Shown here: piece by piece, positions 29,237 through 40,019 of the stretch
Layout: each line of letters starts with the position of its first letter
Numbering within the stretch: the stretch's first letter is position 1
Origin: Pleurotus ostreatus/Saccharomyces cerevisiae fusant
Taxonomy: Eukaryota > Opisthokonta
Reading direction: 5' to 3'
Assembly (NCBI GenBank): GCA_024196135.1
Contig: JAMQCK010000142.1
Span: forward strand, 1 to 51,050
Length of the DNA stretch: 51,050 nt
Position numbers and translations under genes: made by a program
Notes under the pieces: generated by a model
Told to the model about the DNA's origin: nothing
The model's database searches: none
What the model saw: the letters and a program-made list of their open reading frames with translations, nothing else

Positions 29237-31910
29237 TCACGACGCCTTCGACCGTCCGCGTTCCCCACTCGCAAAAGCCGGATATCGGGCATCGACAATC
29301 TCGCGCACGGCATCCTTCTGTGCATATGGCTTGCCCTTAACGCCGTACGCTTCTTTCCCGTTCAAGGCCTCCGCGAGGGAGACCAAGATGGACGGCTTGG
29401 CAGCGCTCACGATCTGCATACATCGCTCATGAGAAAGAGCATGCGTGCGGAGGGCATGAACTTACGCTATCCATGAGCATGCGCACAATATCACCGTCGC
29501 CCTCCGCTCCGCTTGTCGACTCGCCGATGGCCACCTGCAGCGCCCTCCAGCCGAGGATGTGGTACCGTGCGACGCGCTCGAGATCCGCGGCGACGTTAGC
29601 CACTGTATGCACGTCGCGATTTCGGTGATCTGTCGAACCACTGATAAGTACCTCACGACTCGTAGTACCGGCGAACTGTCGCTTACACCCCGTAGCCAAG
29701 TCGTACAGTCCCTCCAGCGGCGCTACTCCGGACGTGGCGACCGCCCTTAGAAGCAGGACGCAAGCCAAAGCGAAGATTCCTTCGACGATACGACTGTCCA
29801 TCTTTGGCACGATGAGTAGGGGGAGGCAGACTAGGGCGAAGCGACAGATGTTGAACGTCTCGGTAAGGATGAGCTTCATCCTATCACGCTTGCTCAAATT
29901 AGCGGTGACCAGATCGCGCTGTCGAAGAGCGGGATTCAGCGAACAATTGGAAAAGGCTGCAACTCCAGCGAACTCACGAAAGACGGCGGAGGTTCGACGT
30001 ATAGCGCGCTCAGATAGTGGTCGAGAATTCTTTCCAGATGCTGTAGCTTCTCGCGCGTGGGCTCTGCCTGATGATCAGTTCAACTCGCAGGCGGGAAAGA
30101 AGAACGCACATACCATGCCGACAAAGCTCGATCTGGGCCACGATATCGACCTGCGCGTGCCCCAAACCGCCAATCCAAGCCAAGCGTAGATACGTATTAC
30201 GGACGAAGCTATGCTCGCGTCAGTGCGAAAGTACTCAGGGCGTCAAGCGCGAAAGTACGCAGGGCGTCAAGCGCGAAAGTACGCAGGGCGTCAAGCGCGA
30301 TACGCACTTCTGCAGAGTCGCCGGGATCGGTTCCAATTCCCGGAGCGCGGCGATCATGTCGTCGATGGCATTGACGAGCTCGTCGGCGTAGCGCGTCGCA
30401 GGCTGTACCCGAAGTCTCGCTATCCCCGCGTACGACGCAGGGCCTAGGATACTGAAGAACGGGTCGCGGAATTTCAGATCGTTGCAGGTTTTCGAGAGCA
30501 GTGCGCCCAGCTCTGCTCGTCGCTGGTCTTCGATATCATGATTCGCGATGGCGGTTGAGACTTCGTCACTCTTCGGGCAGAGTTGAGCAGCAAGTCGCAG
30601 AGCGTAGATGTTCATAATACTCACCGTATGGCCCATGTCGGTCTCAGGCTGAACGAATGGACGGATCCGAGCTACGATCTCCGCCATGAGCTCGTCGCCG
30701 TTCGGGACAGTAGTCATGTTCCCATGTACGAACTCCAAGATCGTCCTACCCGGGCTCGCAAGTCCAAAAGGATGCTGAAATGGCTAAGAGAGCGGGTCAG
30801 ACACACGCTCAAGATGCCAGACCTTCGCACTCGCTCACCATCATCCTTGTGTCAACCAGGTCAAAGATCCGGCGTATATCACCCACGACGGCCTCGTCCA
30901 TGCCCTCATCATCGACAATCCTCTCCGTCAGCGCCAACACCGTCTTCCACAGCAGTGGCCACTGGCGAGATTTCTTCCGAAATTTCACTATATCTTGCGT
31001 CGCTCTTGCCGTCGGCCGGTGGGCTACAAGTCATGAGAAACAGCTCGTAGCGAACCAGTAGGGCGTGACTTACTACCGCGAAACTTGTACATTACGACCC
31101 ACCATGCGACAGGGGAGATGAGGGCGGCGACCACGATACCCATGCGCACCTGCGCCAGGCTCGCAACAACGTTCTCTATCCCACCGAGGTTGTACGCAAT
31201 GCATACCATCGGCAGAAAAACCGTCTGCAGCTCGTAAACCAGACGCGCAGCTAGAAGACTGGGTGAATCCGGCCTCGACGGCTTATCGACAAGCTCCGCG
31301 GTCCTGGGCTGATAACCATGAACAAGGTGAGGCTGAGGGTCGTGCGCGTCACGAGGGAAGACCGCACCTTCGGGACGCGTTCGAGTGTCTCTATGCTTCG
31401 CCGGAGGGCGTCGCACAGGCGCAGAGCAGCTGCGCGCTCGTCCTCTCTGCTGAAGTCCACGACGGGCCCCGTTCCCAGTCCGGAAAGAGGCGTACGCTTC
31501 CATCGGGCGCATTTTCGTAAGTCGGCGTAGCGTACCTCGAGCTCGCTCTGGGCGACTCCGAAGACCGCACCCCACACGATCCAGCCATTGGCCTCGTCGC
31601 GCAAGCTGAAGAAGGTCGGGTCAGTGAGATAGTCATAAGCTACACAAGCCGCTATCACTCACTGGTCCGTATAAGAGCCGCCATTCATCTGCATGTCATC
31701 GCGCAGGACGCCGGCGAGGTACTTCAAGATACATTCAGCGCTGTCCCTAGTGTCCGAAACCTCGCCTCCGAAGTCCCGCCTGCCTGCCTTTGCCAGGACG
31801 TATTCGCACGCAACATCGCGATCACCAGCCTCAAGAGCGGCCAGCACATCCGCGAGAAAGGCTCGCACGCGGGTATCGCGCCCAGGGTCGTCCCTGCGAT
31901 CCGTCGCCAT
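29237..31910 (-). CDS. P6: two-half, four-pass membrane protein of the amplified family
   Basis: Exons on the minus strand: 31663-31910, 31368-31605, 31077-31308, 30839-31023, 30625-30783, 30308-30570, 30114-30208, 29978-30063, 29687-29918, 29466-29629, 29237-29413 (692 aa, consistent phases). Exons 2 and 3 are fused as in P5. Half 1 has GWIVWGAVFGVAQSEL, membrane segments at about 180-201 and 218-236, and RQWPLLWKTVLALTERIV. Half 2 has RLAWIGGLGHAQVDI, membrane segments at about 524-540 and 545-561, and YHILGWRALQVA. The final two exons have the same lengths as in P5 (164 and 177 nt), and the closing motif AVREIVDARYPAF corresponds to AVREIIGERYPVF. Intron 30209-30307 is enlarged by a 24-bp minisatellite. 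Function is unknown; a membrane protein is inferred from the hydrophobic segments. Confidence 0.83.
30225..30299. repeat. 24-bp minisatellite in a P6 intron
   Basis: Three near-perfect 24-bp units with GCGAAAGTACGCAGGGCG lie wholly inside intron 30209-30307. The array raises that intron to 99 nt against 52 nt in P5. Because the unit and the intron are multiples of three and stop-free, the intron can look like coding sequence. Confidence 0.8.
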
Positions 31911-32072
31911 GATGGGAGAAGGCAAGAACGCGCGATGTTTACCCTCGCTTGGCGGCCGCCATCACGGGGTCTGATCCTTCTTCGCGGCAGCAAATTATAC
32001 TTCCGTGATTGTCCTCAGACGTTGAACGCGCACCTTCGAAGGCAGGGCAGGAAGATATTTCTGCAGAATCGC

Positions 32073-34370
32073 CTAAGTGTACAAATTCTCGTACAGAGCC
32101 TGCACAGCCCGAGCGTGTTCGTACATGCTCCCTGAACGTCGAGTCGCCCTATAGAATGCCGCTGAGATATCTACCGAGCGTGCCGGCAGGGTCTCTCCCT
32201 ATAGGTTGTTTAGCGGGAGGGATAAAGCAATGGTATCTTCTCACCATAGTCGAATACGTGCTCAAATATCTCGGGAGGACCAACTCAAGTAGGGAAGCCG
32301 ACTCGGTCATGACGCTCTGCCGTAGGCCCAGCCACTCCCTCGTTAGCTTCTCTTCCTGAAGAGCTAGATGCGTGAGCGAGTCTTGCAGCTCGACAACATC
32401 GCCGCTGAGTTCGACTGGTAAATATTCGCCGTCAGCGATGCATGTGTATCGGACAAGGTCGAGGAAAGGAGAAACTCACACCGCCAAAAGACACCAGCCA
32501 GGGGCTTGATGCTCGCGGCCGACAGCGGCTTGAGGATAGCTAGTGAGAAGAAGCCGTATACGACCGTGAGGAGAGACCAGAGCACGACGTCGTCGCGAGG
32601 CACCCAATAAAAGTAAAGGTAGTGCGAAAGCGGAAATGCTAGCAATCGGATCAAAAGAAGAACCATGGCGTATACGCCGGAGGAGGGCTGCGAAGATGGT
32701 TGGGCACATTGTAATGCACAGGCGATAAGATGCTCACCACCCGAGATGCGTGCGACCGATCGCTGTTCGAGCGGTATGGCTCGGCGAGAGACATAGCGTA
32801 CTCGGCGTCCTCTGTTCCCCGGACAATCTTGAGGTGGGCGTCGAGCGCACTTTGAGCTTGCCCAATCGCGCGAGTGTAGGCGAGATACGAATGCGCGCTC
32901 GTGATGTATCTGAAGAAAAGCCTTACACTCCAATAACGACGTGATGAGCCAGACGTGACTTACGGGCGCATAAGCAGATCGTCGGGCGCGAATTTCTCCA
33001 GGGCTTGCGCGAGGCGGTCCACGGCCTCCACATACGCACGATGACGGCTGTACCCATCGGGAACATCGTGAGGCCTGACTCGCTCGAAGTTCAGCCTGCC
33101 GCTGGGGCCCACTTTCTCGTAATCTGCGCGCCCACATTGCACAGGATACGCCACGGGATGGTCCACGAGCTCGATGTTGTGCAACCGATACGCCTTTTCC
33201 GGGGTCGACTCGTGCATACGGAACTGAGCCGAGGATATGAGCGGAAGGGCGCGAGTGGAGAGTTGAGAGCACGTACGTGGTGATCATAGGCAGAAAAAAG
33301 GGCCTTCACCTCGCTTACGTGATGTTCGGAAATTCGCCCGCCGGGGCTCGCCTCGTCGACCTTGCGAAGCACGGCGCCGAGGGCTCTCCAAGAGGCCATG
33401 AACTTGAGGCCAGCAGAGTGAACGGTGCGACAGTTGTCGGATAGCGCGGCTGCGATTCGGGTATGCTCGCCAACGACGCCTAGAAGTTCGTTGGCGAGAC
33501 GCCGGGATGAGGACATACTGTGATACATACCAGCGCCAGTCTGCTTGTTGTACTCGCGTAGGACGACCAAAGCCAGAAGAGGTATCACCAACGTGCACAA
33601 GATACCATCAACGAACCAGTGCTTGCAACCCTCGAGGAACGCCACCAGGGGCGCGAAAACGAACAGAGGCCCGACCCACCGCAGGCAGAAGAACTGCTGA
33701 GCGGGCGTCGTGTCGCCGAAGAGGGTTTGGAATATCTTGCAGGTGAAGGAGGGTTTGTTGGGCTTTTGAAATAATTCAGAGGGGACATCTCACATGTATG
33801 GGAATACCGTATGAAGATACGCACCGCGGGGGGACGGGGAAGACTCTGCAGCCGCTCGTCGATGATGCGATGCAGAGACTGGAGGAGTTGAATGCGCGAT
33901 GAAGATGGTCTCGCCTTGCGCGGGACATGCACTATGTCTCCGGATCAGTATGCCACGTTGCATGAGGGAAGTGGAGGGGCGTACCGCCGTATCCGTCTGG
34001 GCGCAAGCTCCCAGCGCTGCTGATTAGGGAGCTGTAGGCGGGTTCGATCGCACCGTGTGCCCAACACGCGGAGCGCGCCCACACAAGGAGGTCAAGAGCT
34101 TCGCGAGACGCGCTGGCGATGGGCGCGCGCATTCAGCTCGAGTGCATGAGAGCCGATGGCGACAACGTACCTGTAGGTCGCCAACGAGCGGCTTCCCATC
34201 TCCCAGCTCGTGTGCAAAGCATCTGCTGCGCAGTAGAACTCGCTTGCCACGTTCCTCGGCTGCGGCTTCAGCTCGCCCGACAGGCACTCATCCGCGATGC
34301 ATCGATCCTCGTCGATCAGTTCGGGGAGGATCTCCTGAAGAAGGGAGCGTTCAGCGGCTGGCGACGACAT
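32073..34370 (-). CDS. P7: diverged, shorter member of the family
   Basis: Exons on the minus strand: 34171-34370, 33985-34112, 33825-33931, 33531-33762, 33277-33479, 32964-33223, 32738-32909, 32480-32687, 32245-32414, 32073-32198 (601 aa, consistent phases). The exon plan matches the others, but the exon closing half 1 is missing and two half-2 exons are fused (172 nt). The W-x-G-x-x-x-A-Q signature has decayed to LLVWARSACWAHGA in half 1 and YLAYTRAIGQAQSAL in half 2. The hydrophobic pairs remain: about 169-188 and 198-213, then 442-463 and 468-486 (VVLWSLLTVVYGFFSLAIL). Half 2 carries an extra stretch ELVDHPVAYPVQCGRADY not seen elsewhere. The closing exon SVDISAAFYRATRRS ends in TAG. It may represent an old branch of the family. 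Confidence 0.76.
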
Positions 34371-35395
34371 GAGGGTTATGGGCAAAGGCAGTTTGAGAGG
34401 GTAAAAGTGCAAGAGGAAGTGGGGGTTGAGGGTAGAACACAGACTTCGAGAGCAGGGTCAGCACACGCCTACGGCGCGCGACTGCCGAGAGGATACTAGG
34501 GTACGTGCGTGGTGGACGCAGTATCGCCGCCAGCAACTTAAATAGTCGGGCTAGTCGTACCGGTGCTGCTGGCATGACAAGGAAGTGAGATATCAACCGG
34601 ATTCGTAGGTGAAGAGCAGAGCGATGGTGCGCGGGCCGAGCATGTTCCTCAGAGTTGATGTTTACAATTTGCAGCGAAACGACGATCACGTTCCAGTTTT
34701 TCTGACTGGAATGTCTCAAGGCGTGAGTTGGAGGCAGCGCTCGTAGGCAGCTCGCAACATAACGGTGAAAGAGCAAATCCAACAAGAGAACAGCGCTACT
34801 TCCAAATGGAGACGAACCATCGTTGCCCGTGCCAAGCATGACCAAATATAGCGCCCTTTGTTTTTGTCGTCATCTCGAGAATGTTCCTCGTCATACATCC
34901 TTGCTCTCTGCTCGCACCATCTCTCGCTTTCGTACTCCCGAGTTCCCGAGTACTCCAGAATGTCGACATATATGACCCAGCGACTTCTTTGTGCGCGCTG
35001 TTCTCCAGCGAGGTTGCGATCGACCGGATCTGAACCTCCCTGCCCGCGTCGTCGCCCGCGTCCTTCGAGCGTATTGGAGGGTGGTCATCTGTGGCGGAGG
35101 TTAAGCCGCTCAGCTCGATGGACTCAGAGAGGTGCGTAGGGGAAGTACGACGCCACTCTCGCACCGGTACGTGAGAGCGCCCTGTATCCCTCCTCATCGA
35201 CTTGCACTTGGCAGAATTTCTCGTCGAAAACGCCACCATCGGGATGCCAAAGCCCCCTCGACAGAATCAACTGACGAACCTCCTTCGTCCGAGTCGTCAT
35301 TGTCCGCGCGTCGGCCATCCGTATTCCCCCTTTCAACCTCGTCTGCGCCCCCGATTACCTCTCGCCCCACCCGAGGCCCCGATTCCCCCACTTCC
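34371..35395. other. upstream flank of P7 up to the satellite border
   Basis: No firm gene is seen. The minus strand holds a short acidic frame at 35194-35391 (NDDSDEGGSSVDSVEG, then RWWRFRREILP), and nearby frames at 35124-35336 and 34796-35239 look partly protein-like. They could be remains of a gene cut off by the repeat block that begins at 35396. There is no start codon with supporting context and no clear splice pair, so I leave them uncalled. Confidence 0.35.
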
Positions 35396-36536
35396 TTGCT
35401 TGTTCTCCATCTCTCTACCAGACTTCATCGCTTCTCCCGACGCCTCTTACATGCGCCAAGACTGCTTTGCACTTCAGAAGCTCCGCTTTGTACTCCATGC
35501 ACTTCGTTCGATATCACACGTGTCCTCGTTTGACACTCGATGCACCCCGCTTCACATCCCGCGTACCCTCTCATACCACGTACCCTCTCATCCCCGCTTT
35601 AAGCAAGCGGCCAATGTGCAAGGCCATTCAGTAGCCGCCGTTGCCCAAATCCGAGTATCCGCCCGCGCCCAGAAGCAAGTATCCGCCCGCGCCCAGAGCT
35701 GAGTATCCGCTCGCACCCAGAAGCGAGTAGCCGCCCGCGCCCAGAGTCGATTAATCGGGCGCTTCAGGCGCAGACTGCGATGGGCGACCGCGATATTTCT
35801 TCATTCAGAGACGCCACGTCTGAAGAAACGCGACGTCTGATCTTTCAGAAACGCGACGTCTGACCTTTCAGAAACGCGGCGTCTGCCCTCCGTCGACGAC
35901 AGCGCGATATCTCCTCCGAAGCTCGATGCGTCCCTTTCGCAGCTCGATGCGTCCCTTTCGCAGCTCGTGGCGTCCCTTTCGCAGCTCGATGCGTCCCTCT
36001 GCCGCCGGATAATTCGCGCCGCAGCTCCCCGCGTTGCGTCCTGCCCTCCGTGGTGCCGCCTGCTCTCAATGGTGCCTGCTGCCCTCAATGGTGCATCCTG
36101 CTCGACGGCGGAGATGATGTGTCTGGCTTGGGGCGTCGCGAAGTAGCGCGTCTTGTACTCTGATTGAAGTAGCGCGTCTTCTGCGCGCTGCTCGAAGTAG
36201 CGCATCCTGCGCGCCGCTCGAAGTAAAGTGTCTTCTGCGCTGCTGGAAGTAACACATCTTGCTCGAAACGGCGCGTCCTGCTCGGCCCCAGGAGTGACGT
36301 ATCCCCCCCGCCTCGACTCCATCTAGCTCCCTCCTCAGCGTCTTATAGTCCTCCCCTCGACTTCATCTAGTCCTCCCCTCGACTCCATCTAGGTCCCTCT
36401 CCTGCGTCACCCCCCCCACAGCCATCGGCTCCCCCCGCCCCCACTACTGCGCTGCTACCCTCCTCCCACCGTCGGCGTGCTCCCGATGTCCTCCTGCTGA
36501 CCTTCCGCGGGGGCGATGGCGCTGTCCTTGATGGCG
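35396..36536 (+). repeat. 1.15-kb direct duplication, copy 1
   Basis: This segment recurs at 38314-39475 in the same orientation, 2.92 kb downstream, with high similarity from CCATCTCTCTACCAGACTTC to CCGCGGGGGCGATGGCGCTG. Inside it are a 24-bp array (35654-35749, unit GTATCCGCCCGCGCCCAG...), a 21-bp array (about 35925-36005, GCGTCCCTTTCGCAGCTC), and units of about 27 bp with CTCGAAGTAGCGCATCCTG (36140-36280). No open frame looks real. Confidence 0.85.
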
Positions 36537-37125
36537 AAGACTCGATGGGGGGTGTTCGTGGCGATGGCGCTATCCACTATGAAGGATGCGGAGGCGCTAT
36601 CCTCGATGGCGAGGACTCGAGGGGCGGCGGCGATGGGGTGTCCCAGTTCGGCGGACACGAAAGCGCTATCCGTCACATCGGGCGCGGGACGCTATCCTTG
36701 ACGGCGAAGACTCGATGGGGGGTGTTCGTGGCGGCAGGTGAGCCGCCCGCTTGCGCTCAACGAGGGTCCGCCGCTTGCGCTCGCCGTGGGGTCCTTCGCT
36801 CACACTCGACGAGACGCCTTCACTTGCGCCCGCCGTGGGGTCCTTCGCTTCCGACCTTGGAGGTGGGTGGCGCGCCAACGTTGGAGGCGAGTCGAGGTCG
36901 ATCCCCTCATGGGTGAGTGGAGGTCGATCCCTTAGGAGCGAGTCGGGGATGTTCAGCTCGATGGGTAAGACGCAGTCGTCAACCCACGGTCGAGCCAAGG
37001 TCAACCAAAATACACCGCCCAAGGCGGTGCCCGTACCCCCTCTTACTGCGCGAGCCAAGGGCGACCGATATACACCGCGCAAGGCGGCGCGCGTACCCCC
37101 TCCTACTGCGCGAGACGCAGAGTAG
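36537..37125 (+). repeat. degenerate tandem repeats
   Basis: Units with GATGGCGCTATCC and ACTCGATGGGGGGTGTTCG recur between 36520 and 36730. Blocks built on CGCCGTGGGGTCCTTCGCT recur between 36740 and 36860. A clean 60-bp unit is duplicated at 36991-37050 and 37051-37110. No gene is seen. Confidence 0.65.
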
Positions 37126-37139
37126 ATGCGCCCGCTGGA

Positions 37140-37254
37140 TACAACGCGTGGTACACAGAGGTACCACTTCTACACGTTGTATGTAGAGGTACCACCTCTA
37201 CACGTTGTACATAGAGGTACCACTTCTACACGTTGTACATTGAGGTGTCACTTC
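37140..37254 (+). repeat. 28-bp tandem repeat with near-palindromic core
   Basis: About four 28-bp units of the form TACACGTTGTACATAGAGGT plus ACCACTTC. The core TAGAGGTACCACCTCTA is close to a perfect inverted repeat. Confidence 0.75.
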
Positions 37255-37389
37255 TGCAATGCCACTCGCCCTCCCTTCCCTCCCATTAGGGTAGGATTCG
37301 ACGGGCTCGCTACCGCTCGCGCCTTACCCTTCCCTACGCGAGCCGGTCTGACAAGCGACTCGCCCCCTTCCCTCCTTTGTATCTCTTTT

Positions 37390-37990
37390 TTGAACAAGAG
37401 AACGGACTCGCTCGCCCTTCCCTCCCTTCCCCCTCCCTTCCCTCCCTTCCCTCCCCCTTCGCCCCCCACTCGCACTCCCCTCCCCCCTCCCTTACCCCTT
37501 CCCTCCCTTCCCTCCCCCTTCGCCCCCCACTCGCCCTTCCCTCCCCCTTCGCCCCCCACTCGCCCTTCCCTCCCTCCCTCCCTCCCTCCCTCCCCTTCCT
37601 CTCCTCCCCACCCGCTAGGGTGGGCCTTACCCCCCCTCCCTCCCCTTTGTATCTTTTTTTTTTCTACCCTCCCTCCCTCTCCCCCTCGCCCCCCCCTCCT
37701 TGCATGACTCGCGGGCCCTCCCATCGGGCGAGGGGGTGGGTGACAAGTTGGAGGGGGGAAGACAAGGAGGAGGGGGGGAGGAGGAATGGAGGGGCGGGGA
37801 CCTCGAAGAAACAAAAGGAGGGGGGAATATAAAAGATAAAAAAGGAGGGGATGGCTGGAGGGGGTGGGCTGTCGGGGGTGGGGGGTGGGCAAGAGCAGGG
37901 AGGGGCGCGAGCGACGCGGTGAGGGTGGGGGGCGAGGGGAGAAGAGGGGGAGAAGAGGGAAGGAGAGGGAAGGAGGGAGGGTGCCCACCT
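37390..37990. repeat. polypyrimidine tract followed by polypurine tract
   Basis: From 37390 to about 37700 the plus strand is almost pure C/T, including a (TCCC)n run near 37568-37596. From about 37720 to 37990 it is almost pure G/A (GGAGGGGGGGAGGAGG). The switch creates a large imperfect inverted structure with potential for triplex or G-quadruplex formation. Confidence 0.8.
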
Positions 37991-37992
37991 TC

Positions 37993-38106
37993 GCAGCGCA
38001 TCCTCGCAGCGAGCGCGTTCGAAGACGCATCCTCGCAGCTAGCGCGTCCAAAGGCGCGTCTTCGCAGCGAGCGCGTTCAAGGGCGCGTCTTCGCAGCGCG
38101 TTAGAA
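37993..38106 (+). repeat. small array of the CpG-rich 29-bp satellite
   Basis: Four units of the GCAGCGAGCGCGTTCGAAGA-type satellite, the same family as the large array at 42172-43318. Confidence 0.85.
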
Positions 38107-38198
38107 TGGAACTCATCCAGCCGCATTCGAACTAGATAGAAATCTTCCTATAGCCTAGTTAGCGAGTCGGATATAGAAAGCAAATGTCTTATTCCGAG

Positions 38199-38282
38199 CT
38201 CCTAGTGTATGGTACACCGCGCAGGACTCCTAGTGTGCGGTACAAAGTGCAGTATTCCTAGTGTACGGTACAAAGTGCAGTA
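38199..38282 (+). repeat. 28-bp tandem repeat, three units
   Basis: Units of exactly 28 bp containing CCTAGTGTGCGGTACAAAG sit at 38199-38226, 38227-38254 and 38255-38282, just before copy 2 of the 1.15-kb duplication. Confidence 0.8.
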
Positions 38283-38313
38283 CTTCGACAATACACCACA
38301 CCGCAACGCTACG

Positions 38314-39475
38314 TTGCTTGTTTCCCATCTCTCTACCAGACTTCATCGCTTCTCTCGACGCCTGTTACATGCGCCAAGACTGCTTTGCCCTCCAGAAGCT
38401 CCGCTTTGTACTCCATGCACTCCGCTCGATATCACACGTGTCCTCGTTTGACACTCGATGCACCCCGCTTCACATCCCGCATACCCTCTCATCCCACTTA
38501 CCCTCTCATCCCGCTCTAAGCAAGCAGCCAATGTGCAAGACCACTCAGTAGCCGCCCGCGCCCAGAGCCGAGTATCCGCCCGCGCCCAGAAGCGAGTATC
38601 CGCTCGCACCTAGAAGCGAGTATCCGCCCGCGCACAGAGTCGATTAATCGGGCGCTTCAGGCGCAGACTGCGATGGGCGACCGCGATATTTCTTCATTCA
38701 GAGACGCCACGTCTGAAGAAACGCGACGTCTGATCTTTCAGAAACGCGACGTCCGATCTTTCAGAAACGCGGCGTCTGCCCTCCGTCGACGACAACGCGA
38801 TATCCCCTCCGAAGCTCGATGCGTCCCTTTCGCAGCTCGTGGCGTCCCTCCGCAGCTCCCCGCGTCGCGACCTGCCCTCCGTGGTGCCGCCTGCTCTCAA
38901 CGACGCGCCCTGCCCTCCGTGGTGCCGCCTGCTCTCAATGACGCGCCCTGCCCTCCGTGGTACCTCCTGCCCTCAGTGGTGCCTGCTGCCCTCAATGGTG
39001 CACCCTGCTCGATGGCGGAGATGACGCGCTTGGCTTGGGGTGTCGTGCGCTGCTCAAGTAACACATCTTGTACGCTGCTTGAAGTAGAGCGCCTTGTGCT
39101 CTGATTGAAGTGAAGCGTTCTGTATGCTTCTCGAAGTAGCGCATCCTGCGCGCTGCTCGAAGTAAAGCGTCTTCTGCGCTGCTGGAAGTAACACATCTTG
39201 CTCGAAACGGCGCGTCCTGCTCGGCCCCAGGAGTGACGTATCCCCCCCTCCTCGACTCCATCTAGCTCCCTCCTCAGCGTCTTATAGTCCTCCCCTCGAC
39301 TTCATCTAGTCCTCCCCTCGACTCCATCTATGTCCCTCTCCTGCGTCACCCCCCCCATAGCCATCGGCTCCCCCCGCCCCCACTACTGCGCTGCTACCCA
39401 CCACCGCCGTCGGCGTGCTCCCGATGTCCTCCTGCTGACCTTCCGCGGGGGCGATGGCGCTGTCCCTGATGGCGG
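38314..39475 (+). repeat. 1.15-kb direct duplication, copy 2
   Basis: Second copy of 35396-36536. It differs in internal array counts: the 21-bp CCCTTTCGCAGCTC units are fewer, while the CTGCCCTCCGTGGTGCC units are more numerous. It has scattered substitutions. No gene is seen. Confidence 0.85.
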
Positions 39476-39870
39476 ATGCGGATGCGCTGTCCGTCAGGTC
39501 GGGCGTGGAGGCGCTGGCCTTGACGGCGTTAGCCTGGAACGGCGGAGGCGATATCCTTGATGGTGATATTCTTGACGGCGGACGTGGAGGCGCTGGCCTT
39601 GACGGCGTTGAACATCACGGCGGCGGCGATGGCTGATCCAAAAATGGTTGTTAGCGCCACGGACTGGTAGCGTTGAGAACTGGGTGGAGGGGAAGGGGGG
39701 GAGGGGGAATGGAGGAAGGGGAGGTGGAGGGCGAGGGGGAGAGGGGCGGATATTGATGGCGGATGAGGGTGAGAGCGGGTGAGGGCGAAGGTAGGGTGAG
39801 GGGGAGAGAGGAGGGAAGTGGGGAAGGAGGAAGGGGGAGGGAAAGGGAGTGGAGGTAAGCGAAATTGCTA
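39476..39870 (+). repeat. GC-rich tandem duplication and G-rich tract
   Basis: A block with GTGGAGGCGCTGGCCTTGAC occurs twice (near 39507 and 39587). From 39680 to 39865 the strand is G/A-rich with many GGGG runs. Confidence 0.65.
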
Positions 39871-40019
39871 GGATGGAGCGCCTGCGACTGGCCGGCGCAT
39901 GGGTGCACTCGCGACTGGCCTGCAATTGTGAGCGGATGTGATGTGTTGACGGGCATGTGAGCAGACACGATGGGCCGGCGCACTGGGGGCCAGCAGGATA
40001 GGCCTACGTCACGCGTGTA

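Noticed and set aside
34796..35239. 147-codon reverse frame upstream of P7
   Set aside because: Composition is mixed, no splice partner could be found and no family is recognised. It is described only as part of the flank.
37248..38126. long Pro/Ser/Arg/Gly frames on both strands in the C/T and G/A tracts
   Set aside because: Stop codons are rare in such biased DNA, so long frames are expected by chance.
35396..39475. transposon or LTR element for the 1.15-kb repeat pair
   Set aside because: No polymerase, integrase or transposase frame, no terminal inverted repeat and no clear target-site duplication was seen.
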